Source of the DNA: Zingiber officinale
Taxonomy: Eukaryota; Streptophyta; Magnoliopsida; Zingiberales; Zingiberaceae
Reading direction: 5' to 3'
Length of the DNA: 64,000 nt
NCBI RefSeq assembly: GCF_018446385.1
Contig: NC_056001.1
Coordinates: 9,976,672-10,040,671, forward strand
The translations under genes were made by a program, and so were the position numbers. The notes under the pieces were generated by a model. That model was not told the DNA's origin, ran no database searches, and saw only the letters and a list, made by a program, of their open reading frames with translations. Below are positions 52,307-61,852 of this stretch, piece by piece. Numbering within the stretch: position 1 is the first letter of the stretch; the number at the start of each line of letters is the position of its first letter.

Positions 52307-54066
52307 GGAGTTTGCTGTAAATGGTTACAATGTTGAAAGCTTCCAAACTGACAAAGATGATTCTAAATCGCAATCAGGGTATATATTTTTCTTAAATGGT
52401 GGTGTTATAAGCTGAAGAGTTTAAACCAAGACACAATTATTGATTCTACTATAAAGATTGAGTACATTGCTTCAAAAATTTATTATAGAGCTTAATGTAG
52501 TTCAGAGCATAGCAAACCCAATAAACCTCTATTATGATAACAATGAGGCTATTGCAAAGGCTAAGGAACTTTGCTCTCATCAGCGATCCAAACACATACT
52601 ACGACGGTACCATCTCATTCGAGAGATCATCAATAGAGGAGATGTGAGACTATGTAGAGTATTGACCAATGCCAACATTACGTATTCTCTGACTAAGACT
52701 TTAGCACAGAGGAAGTATAATGGTCACATTAGGTTACTGGATATTAGATATTTCAGTGATTGACACTAGTACTAGTGGAAGATTGTTAGTATCAGCTCTA
52801 AGACCCAATTATGAGATGATTGACAAAAGACCTATTGTATCATATTTTATTAGTATTTATAATTATTATATTTACTTCAGATCTATGTCAATTGAATAAG
52901 TATAATAACATTTTAGGGTAGTAGTTTCTAATCTATAACATATCACTTTGTTGAATTGATAGTAGGAGACTGTAGATATATATAGAACACTACTCTTAAC
53001 TATTCCTAATCAAGCATCAATATACAAGGACAATATTAATGCATTGAGATTAACATGTAGATCAACTAATGAATTAATCTCACAAGTTATAGACACGAGA
53101 TATCAAGTTGACACATGGATATATATTAGAAAATATATACTGAATTGACTCACCATGAAAATATTTCATGGATCGTTATATGAGTGGCATAAATATTCTC
53201 ATAGTGACTATTAATATAAATAGTCCTTAGATCTGAAGTCACTATGGTTTCATACATGAGGAGTTGTGTACTTTGTATCAACAAACGTTACCTATAACAA
53301 GGTGAACTATAAAGTTGATCACTGGGTATATAATAAGTTATACGGAGGGATGTGAGTGATGTAGATGTGATCTATCCCTTTTATATGATGGAAGTGATAT
53401 CTGTGGACCCCTTGTTTAAGTAGCGCTACTAAAATTCATGACCATGCTTAAATAAGTCAATATAAGATATTGAGCTTATTTGGTTAAGTAAATCTACTTG
53501 GAAATCAAGAAATACAAAAATTGATAAGAGGATGATACGATCTATGTTTCATAGATCAATCTAGATATTGTGGATAAAAGGATTGAGTTATACAAGATAA
53601 TAGAGACAAATAGGATAGGTCGGATCTTGACATTCTCGTCACTTGAGTAGCAATGATGGATTGTTAGATACCGCTCATTGCTTGTGTATCTAAAATGATT
53701 TTAGAGACACTGCCAACATTACGAAAACCTATTGAGTCACACATAAAAAGCATGTTGACTTAGAGATTGATTTATTTTAGTTTGACTAAAATTGTATGGA
53801 TTTGAGCCTTAATTCTTAAATTGGTTTTGGACTTTATTATGGCCCAACCTAACTATAGAGCCTACTGAGATAAACACTAATAGTCATCAGAGAAGATAAA
53901 GAGTTATCAAAGGAGATGAAGAGTTCGTCGAATAAGATGAAGAGTTAGTGTTTTCTCTTACTTTAATGTCACCTTAAATAGTCATAAAGAGGCCAAGAAG
54001 GTGAAGAGGTATGGGTGTCTCTTGGATTGCCACTATATACATCATCTCTAGAAAGATGAGGGTAAG

Positions 54067-54724
54067 TATTGGGGTTGTAAGGTTACAAACATAGTCCCAT
54101 ATTGAAAAGACATAGAAAAGATTATGGGTTTATAAGAAAAAGATATCTCTATTGGTATGAGACATTTTGGGTAGAGCCCAAGAGCAAAATCATGATAGCT
54201 TAGGCCTAAAGTGGATAATATCATACTATTGTAGAGATATCTAAAATCTTTTGGTCCTAACAATTAGTATCAGAGCGAGGTCGTTCTTCACCAAACTAAC
54301 CGTCGAAAGAAGCACGAGCCAGAGCTATGATCCAAGATCGAACCATGTGGGTGAAACCTTGAACGAAGTAAGGGGAGACCCTAAGCAGGTCAGTGACCTG
54401 ATGCTTAAGGGGAAGCCCTGAGTAGGTCAAGAGTGACTTGATGCTTGAGGGGAGATCTTTAGTAGGTCAAGAGTGACATGATCCTTGAGGGGGGGGGGAC
54501 CCTGTGGTCTTTTATTTGAGAGGTGGATTGTTAGGGTTGTAAGGTTACAAACATAGTCCCACGTTGAAAACATATGGAAAAGATCATGGGTTTATAGGAA
54601 AAATATATCTCCATTAGTATGAGACCTTTTAGGTAGAGTCCAAGAGTAAAACCATAAGAACTTAGGCCCAAAGTGGACAATATCATACTATTATGGAGAT
54701 ATTTAAAATCTTTTGGACCTAACA
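54067..54724 (+). mobile_element. TRIM (terminal-repeat retrotransposon in miniature)
   Basis: Two direct repeats of equal length, 196 bp each (54067-54262 and 54529-54724), end in CCTAACA; the second begins TGTTAGGGTTG. They differ at about 26 sites by eye (about 87% identity), so it is old. The left repeat is followed by a primer-binding-like site (TAGTATCAGAGCGAGG, about 54266-54281), complementary to tRNA-Met, and the right one is preceded by a purine-rich GAGAGGTGGAT. The 266-bp interior is non-coding and holds three tandem units around AGGTCAAGAGTGAC. No clean target duplication remains. It sits in the right LTR of the Copia element. Confidence 0.87.
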
Positions 54725-54985
54725 ATAGAGTGTGACTCTCCATTCTTTTCTCTTCAATTTTTCATGTGTGAAGAGAGCTTTCCAATTCCAAAGCTCTTGG
54801 AGAAGAACCGAGGGACTTGCTCTTATGGATACGGTAGAGGTGCAGATATTCTGATCACGCTGAGATCTGCCGAAGCATAAGTATTGCCAGGATTGTTCCG
54901 TTCATGCAACAAAGGTAACAATTCGATCAAAACTTTGAAAGGATCATTTTCCCGTTGTGTATATATGTTGTTTGTTGCAATAGAT

Positions 54986-55260
54986 CCCTACAAACTGAGG
55001 AGTTTAACTTCGTTGGGAAGACTGGGAGGTCAGCATTCGTCAAGAAGACTAACTAGTCATCTTTCATTGGGAAGACTAGCGAGTCAACTTTCTTTGGAAA
55101 AACTAGCAAGTCAGTCTTCTTTAGGAAGACCGACGAGTTGGCCTTCGTGGAAAAATTGGGGAGTCGACCTTCGTTAAGAAGACTAGGGAGTTGGCTTTCT
55201 TTCGGAAGACTTAGAGTTGACCTTCATGGGACAGAATGGGGAGTCAACCTTCCTTGGGAA
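54986..55260 (+). repeat. Tandem array of about 31-bp units
   Basis: Eight or so degenerate units based on CTTCGTTGGGAAGACTGGGAG. They match the unit style at 44350-44527, so the two blocks were one array before the Copia insertion. An open frame through the array is a by-product of its period. Confidence 0.6.
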
Positions 55261-56232
55261 TGTTGGATCGTGTGGACCAGCTAGAGGGGATGAATAGACT
55301 ATCTGAAAGGAAAAAAAAAAACAATTTCTCTTGCTTTATAATCTAGCAAGGGCACACTATTAAATGAAATAAAAGAAATACATAAAATAATAAAGGACTA
55401 AGTAAGAGACACAAAAGTTTAATTGGTTATAATCTATGTGGTTGTCAATCTAAAGCAGTAGAAGCTCACTAGTAAAAACTTCTTCTTTGACTAAGTCGAA
55501 GGCGAAGAAGTCCCTTACAACAGTTAAGAATTCAAGAAAAAAATAAAAAAATGAGTACATAGTGTGTTGATGAACTACTACATCCAGGGTGCCATTTATA
55601 GCATTTTGGAAAAAAGTTACTGTTGTTGACATGGCATTGGAGGCGCCTCCAAAGCCATCCAAGGTACTTCTAAGTGGATAAAATGTTATCCTTATCACAA
55701 CGATAGCCTAATAGCTACTGTTCATTAGAAGCACCTCCTGTTATCTAGAGGCGCATCGGCTACTGTTCATCCAAGATGCCTTCAGTTCTTTTTGTAGCAG
55801 AACTCAACTAAATGTTTGAGGCACCTCTGGTCCATCCGATGCGTCTCAAGCACTGTTCATCCGAATGACAAATTATAGCATTGACCATTCTTTTTCTTGC
55901 ACTCGTTTAGGTGATGCTTCCACTGTTCAAAGTTGAGCTCACCTAAACCCAACTCTAGTTTTTTCCTTGAACAGGCTTTCTCTCGGGTTCCTTGTCCCTC
56001 GAATGCGTCGCACGCATCCTTCTCGCTCCACCGGTGTACTCTTCCACAACTCCTCGCCTCTTGGATGCACCAAGCCTGTCGACTCACTACCCGTGTCATC
56101 CTTCTCACTCGCTGCGTCTTCCGCTCGACTTCTTGTTTTCTTAAATCTCTGCACACTCAGACACAAGATATAAAATACACAGGGCTTACCTTAACCTATT
56201 GATCAGAACAAAATTAATCTGGGGTACTTACA
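55261..56232 (-). repeat. 3' LTR of gag-only element copy 1
   Basis: 972 bp, ends TGTTGGATCGTGTGG and GGGGTACTTACA. It parallels 58507-58823 and 60231-60408, and the 62876 LTR of copy 2 (shared GTCTAAGTGTGCAG-type stretch). Confidence 0.78.
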
Positions 56233-58823
56233 ATCTCTCCTTTTTTTTATGTGCATCAATTTGAGTTAAGGTTAGGGTAAATAGATAATAATTTAAAACT
56301 ATTTAACACAATTAATTTTACAATTAAGTATAAGCAAACTATGGCAATAAGTACAAGCAAAAAATTACAAACTCAAATTTTGCAATCTCCCATTTAGTTT
56401 AACCCCATCCAATTTCTCCATCTTTGATCTAATAAAAAACAGGGTAAAAATCAAAAACTAGCAAAGGAAATTATGAAACTTTTTTTAGCGGATTTACATA
56501 TGTGAGAAAGTTCGTATATTTTTAACGCAATTAATTTTCAAGGAAAATAATTTTTATACATTTAAAAGATAGATTTTCCAAAAAAAAATTGAAAATTATT
56601 TTTAATTTTTAAAAAATCTTGAAATTTTTTATTGATATTAAATAGAAGCATTTGGATCTTCATAAATATTTTCACACAAAAAAAATATTTTCTTGATAGC
56701 TAAAATAAATAGTTTTGAACATAAATATGAATTTTTACAATTAAACTATTAAAAATAGATATTGTCTTTTAAACATCTTGTGATTTTTCTAAACATTTAA
56801 AGTGTAACGGTCATTTTCTGAAAAATGAGGTTTTTCAAAATTAATTTCTATAATTTTTAATTTTAAAATTTTATTTTTCAATAAAAGAATTCATAAAAAA
56901 TTATTTCACAGTTGTAACATCTTGAAATTTTTTCTAACAATAGATAATATAATTTTTTTATCACAAAAAATTTAAACTTTTAAAAAATAAAATAGAAAGT
57001 GTATGAACAATTAATTTAGTCAATGCATTTAAAAATTCATCTAAATTAATTTCAAGTATGTACATAAAATTAATTTAATAGGTTATAATAAATTTTGGTA
57101 TCCAAAATAAATTATTACCTATTGGATTAATTAAATATTTTCTTAGAATAATATTTCTAGCAACTTTTGTAATTTTGACCCCTATAAATTTTCAAATAGC
57201 AATTTAATCTTTCATAATTTTTATAATTTGGGATTTGTGATAAATTTGAATTTTCGCAAATAGAATTCTTCAATATTTCTATTTTGTTCTTTTAGTTTTG
57301 AATTTTGAATTTTAATTTTGTCAATCTCTTCTCGTAAACATACATAGTCTGAATTTACATATTTGAGCCTAGTTTTGCATAAAGACCTATATAGCATTTT
57401 GATAGCATCATACATTTGGTTAGGAGACAGAAGATGTACCTCACTTATCATATCGGACTTGTAGGTGGAGGCTCCCCTTTCATTGTTGCTTTCTTCCGAG
57501 GTGGCTTCGTCGTCTTCTGCTTAGTGACTAGCCATTAGTGCTAGTCCGACGTATTGTTCCGTCTCAAACTCAGATGACGACTATTTGGTCCCTGCCACTT
57601 GTAGATTCTTTTAGTTTTTCCTTCTTGACCCTTCATTCTTTTCTTTTCCTTTACTTTTTAGTCTTGGCTAATTATTTTTTATATGTCCTTCTTATTGGCA
57701 GTTATAGCATTGAACCTTCTTTTTCCTTCAAAGTAGTTTTATTGCCCGTTTCTTATCAAAGTTGTTAGTTTTAAAAAACTTTGAAATGTTCTTACCATAA
57801 AAACTTCTTCGTCTTTGTCAAGAGATGACTCTGAATTTAGTTCTTTCTTCTTACCATATTATTGTTTAACTTTCAGTATCTTTAAAACCTACACATCGAG
57901 ATTCGTATAATTCTAAAGTTGATAACAACTCTTCTAAAGTACTTAGAATCTACTATTGATGTCCACTCTTGGGTTCTCGAAAAGACATTAACACTGATTC
58001 TATGAGGTTGGTCGATCCAGTAATCAGTTCCTTGATCTTTACGTGTAGTTAAGCAACTTTTTCTCCCTTTTCCATTCGGATGTTTGTTAGTTGATTTCAG
58101 AGCAAATCTTGTCTTGCCAGTTTAGCCTCTAAAGTCCTTTTGTGCATCTCCAGAAACTTCTCCCAAAGTTCTTTGGCTGAGTTGTAAGCGCTGGTTCGGT
58201 TAACTTCTAGAGGTTGTAGTATACTTAGAAGATGAAACTCTACTTTTTTGTTGGCCACAAAATCAATCTGTTGCTTCTTATTCCATTGGAGCTCTTTTTT
58301 CTTCTCCGTTCTCATCCTTAAGTACCTCAAAACCATATTTGATTGTAAGTAAAATATTAAAATCAATTTTGAAGAATACCTTCATATGACACTTCCATAG
58401 GACGAACTCTCCTCGAACTTTGGTGGATGAATACTCGATCCAACCATTTTCTTGTTGCTTTAGTCAGCGGTTAGTCCTTCTAAGGCGTTCATGCTTTGAT
58501 ACCACTTGTTGGATTGTGTAGATCAGCTAGAGGGGGTGAATAGACAATTTGAAAGGCAAAATGCAATTTCTCTTACTTTATAATCTACGAATGACACACT
58601 ATTAAATAAAATAAAATAAATGCATAAAATAATAAGGGACTAAGTAAGAGACACACAAGTTTTACTTGGTTATAACCTAAGTGGTTGTCAATCCAAGGAA
58701 GTTGAAGTTCACTAGAAAAAACTCCTTCTTCGACTAAGTCGGAGGCAGGGAAGCCCTTTACAACAGTTAAGAGTTCATGAAAAGAATGTAGAAAATGAGT
58801 ACATAGTATATTGATGAACTCCT

Positions 58824-60225
58824 TGTTGGTGTAGTAAGTACCAATGATCGAACTTAGGTTTTGATAAATGATAAATGAATTAAAGTTAGATGTTGTGCTA
58901 TCTAACCTTGTTACCAAGTGTGCAGGACTTGATGAGTCTGGAGGACCTGACACTAGGTTGAAATCCAGCTATGTTTGTTAGACCTAATAGTTGGTGGAAA
59001 GTTCAAATAGATCAAGGAGTGACCCGATATCTGGCGGAAAGTCCGGTTAGGTCCATAGGACTTGACAACTGGTCAAAGTCCAGTTGGGTTTGTGGGCCTG
59101 ACAACTAACAGGAAGACCCGGTGAGTCAAAGGAAAGTCAAGCGATTTTGCATGGTAAGTTAGGTAAGTCATTAGAGGAGAATGGTCCAGTGAACACGAAT
59201 CCCAGTTAGGGACTTTAGGCCCTGGTTCAGTTTAGATCCATTTTTAAAGTTTAAGCTGAGACCATGACTAGATCCTAGTCTTGGAAAGATAAGATCTAAT
59301 TAATAATCCCTTATATTTAATTGTGTTAACTTTGTTTTGCAAGGTATAGCTTGCTATTTGAACTAACATTTTTGTAGGGGTGAAAAATGCAAAAGTAGTC
59401 TCGAATGAATATTATCTAAGGCGCCTTGGAGCTGCGGGGAGGTGCCTCTGAGTGGCATGGAGGTGCTCTGGATCCAGTAGAGGTGCCTTCGCATGGATGA
59501 ACTTTGAAGATAAAGTTCTCGCGGTGAGGAGGTGTCGTGGAGTGCATTGGAGGCGCCTAAGAGTGCTTTGGATGTGTCTTGGAGCGCTTGGAAGGCGCCC
59601 TCGAGTGGATAGAAGCCGCAATTCATGCGACTTATCGCGACCTAAGTTTTGTGATATAATTTTTTGAGGTTGAAGGTGTCTCAGATGAGGCTGGAGGTGC
59701 CCTCAACATTCAATAAAAGGGTTGTACGACCAACTACTTCTACATAACTTCTATACGAGCTCTACAATTAGTCTGGTACTTCGTCTTTATGTTACGACCA
59801 TACTACTGCTCTACTACACCCTACCACTGTTGAAAGACTGACACCAACTCCCTAGTGCATTCGGATCTTCATCCTTCAAGTCGGTAACAAATTTCATTAT
59901 TGTGCATACTTATTATTTACGCAAAAGGGAAGTGTAGGATTGTTACACTTCTCTATTATTATTTTTGTATTCGATTCACTCTTCTAGCAGTTCTGAAAGA
60001 GTTTTTTAGTGGACAATTGCCCGTTGATATGATCCGAGGGATTGTGAGTCTTGGAGTAGGAGTCGACAAAGACTCTGAACCAAGTAAATTGCTCATATTC
60101 ATTTTTCTTGTATTTGTTCTTACTTCTAATTCTGTTGTGCACTTTGTTTTTAAAAGTAAGAAAAGAAGAGTTTTTTAAATCACGTGATTCACTCCCCCCC
60201 CCCTCACATGCGCCTCGATCCTACA
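58824..60225 (+). mobile_element. Solo LTR inside the 5' LTR of copy 1
   Basis: Ends TGTTGGTGTAGTAAG and CGATCCTACA; 1,402 bp. Flanks CTCCT (58819-58823) and ATCCT (60226-60230) differ at one base. The host LTR resumes after it, in line with 55560 onward of the other LTR. Its start matches the LTRs at 23433 and 26156. Contains GGCGCC-like words (59420-59620) and a TTCACTCCCCCCCCC tip. Confidence 0.72.
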
Positions 60226-60408
60226 ATCCTAACTCTTGAGTGTTATTTATATTGTTCTGGGAAAAGTTACCATTACTAAAGTGGTATTGGAGGTGCCTCC
60301 AAAGCCATCCAGGGCACCTCTAATGGATAAAACATTATTCTCATCACAACGGTAGCCTAACGGCTATTGCTCATTGGAGGCACCTCCGATCAGCTAGGGA
60401 GTGATGGT

Positions 60409-61087
60409 GATAATTCCACAAGTGCACGCAAATGACATTAAGAAATAAAAGATCGAATCCACAATAACTAATAATTGAATACCAACTTACTAAACATATT
60501 TAATTGTTCAGGCTAAATTAAAGGTGTAGGGTGTCACGAACACAAAAATCAACAGCTAAAGAGAAGATAGAAAAAGAAAGAGAGAGGCAGTAATTCTCAG
60601 AAAGGATAAACAGACAATAATGATCAAATCAAAGGGACTCACTCAATTAGAAGTAAAGCAGCAAATGAGCAATAGTTATGCAATAGAGACAAAAACATAG
60701 TAGAAAGTGATGAAATCAGTCAGAGAAAGAGCGATTCTAGGACTTCAATTTCACTTCTATGCAAATAAACGCTTGATCTATGTTTGAATTTGATGCCAGA
60801 TATGACAGTGATTATCCTGCGGGCTGACGAGAAGAGAAAAATTAAGGATAAGATAAGAAGAGGAACCTCCAAGATTTTTTTTTTATTAAAACTAGAGGGT
60901 TGATCCCTTAACATCTAAACATGAATCTTATATAGATCATAACCTAAGACTCAAATAAGAAAATAAATTATAATAAACATATCTTAATTTCACTCTTGTA
61001 AAGAAAGAAAATAGATTTTTACTCGAAAAGAAAAGTAATTAACTTAATGATTTTAACTCAAATTAAGACATGGATCAAGAAAAATCT
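60409..61087. other. Unassigned repeat-like segment
   Basis: It begins abruptly where the copy 1 LTR breaks off, with ATAATTCCACAAGTGCACGC and ATCGAATCCACAATAAC, words I associate with LTRs of some large plant retroelements. There is no coding signal. It ends at the next LTR start. Confidence 0.35.
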
Positions 61088-61600
61088 TGTTGGTGCAATT
61101 GACCTCTAGGGTTTCGATGTTTGACAATGTACCTAAGTCTGGTCAGTTTGACTAAGGGTTAATCCAAACAGGACTTGATGTTTCGAATAGAGTAGTCTAG
61201 TTAGGACTAGATGACTAGCAAGGGTAAGTCCTAATCGAAGGATAAGCAAGTGAGAAGTCCTAACTAGAGGTTAGGCAAGTGGAAGTCCTAGTGAGTGAAG
61301 CTAGGTGGTGGAAGTCCTGGTGAGTGAAGTCGGGCCCTGGTGAGTGAAGCTAGGTGGTGGAAGTCCTTGTGAGTGAAGTCGGACCCTAATGAGTGAAGTT
61401 AGGCGGTGGAAGTCCTAGTGAGTGAAGATGGCGGCCCAGACCCTAGTGAGTGAAGGTAGGTGGAGGAAGTCTTGGTGAGTGAAGCTAGGCAATCCTAGGG
61501 AGTCAACCCTAGGCAATGTATGATCGACTGGTTTTTGGTCGACCGCGCGTCGTTGACCGAACTAGCGAATCCTAAATGGACCAGCGAATCCTAAAATATG
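61088..61600 (+). repeat. LTR fragment with GAGTGAAG tandem array
   Basis: Starts TGTTGGTGCAATTGACC, with the spaced words GATGTTTGACAATG typical of this LTR group. 61255-61500 is a degenerate tandem array of about 29-bp units (GTGAGTGAAGCTAGGTGGTG), with nine GAGTGAAG words. The inverse of this array motif is in the 45301-47114 LTR. No right end is found. Confidence 0.6.
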
Positions 61601-61852
61601 TTGACACTATTTTACTTTACTATTTTATCTATTGTACTAACCCAGTGTACAGGAGTTGATAGGTCTGAGGGAGTCCAGATAGGTCAACAGGCTGACCGGA
61701 TATCTAACGCGAAGTCCAATTAGGTCAGTGAATCGGACAACTGGAAAAGTGGTAAGTTATGGTAAGTCACTGGAGGAGAGTGACCTTGTAAGGATGTTGT
61801 TGGAACCCCAAAGTTATTTTGGTGTGATCAACAAGTTAAGTTAGATCCTATG
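61600..61852 (+). repeat. Two short LTR fragments
   Basis: 61600-61797 resembles the interior start of the 23433/58824 LTR type. 61798 onward is the first 55 bp or so of the other LTR type (TGTTGGAACCCCAAAG, TTTTGGTGTGATCAAC), cut off by the inverted LTR at 61853. Confidence 0.55.

Larger units (their letters stand above)
44528..54985 (+). mobile_element. Broken Copia retrotransposon with nested insertions
   Basis: The left LTR begins near 44528 and the right LTR at 52784 (TGTTAGTATCAGCTC), preceded by a polypurine-like GTGGAAGAT; the two align over their first 850 bp or so. Between them, in plus orientation, are a C-terminal integrase region (about 49505-50110), reverse transcriptase (about 50900-51780, YMDD box near 51570) and RNase H (about 51850-52760). 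Gag and protease were not found. The right LTR appears to run on to about 54985. Later insertions inside it are at 45301-47114, 47273-48210, 48216-49499, 50130-50794, about 52085-52306 and 54067-54724. It is an old fossil with many breaks; the outer right limit is approximate. Confidence 0.8.
55261..60408 (-). mobile_element. Gag-only LTR retrotransposon, copy 1
   Basis: Left LTR 55261-56232 (3', minus orientation) and right LTR from 58507 (5'), the latter interrupted by a solo LTR at 58824-60225 and continuing to about 60408, where it stops. The primer-binding site TGGTATCAAAGC (minus strand, 58504-58493) fits initiator tRNA-Met; a purine-rich tract lies at 56233-56248. The 2.3-kb interior has only a Copia-type Gag: a UBN2-like part (AYNSAKELWEKFLEMHKRT, 58200-58100), a CCHC knuckle-like region (about 57700) and a coiled coil (57450-57230). 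Protease, integrase, RT and RNase H were not seen; about 1 kb of AT-rich non-coding DNA fills the space before the polypurine tract. Copy 2 shares this plan. It is broken, and would depend on another element for enzymes. Confidence 0.75.

Noticed and set aside
54048-54743. Two similar minus-strand frames of about 70 residues
   Set aside because: They are the two terminal repeats of the TRIM read in antisense.
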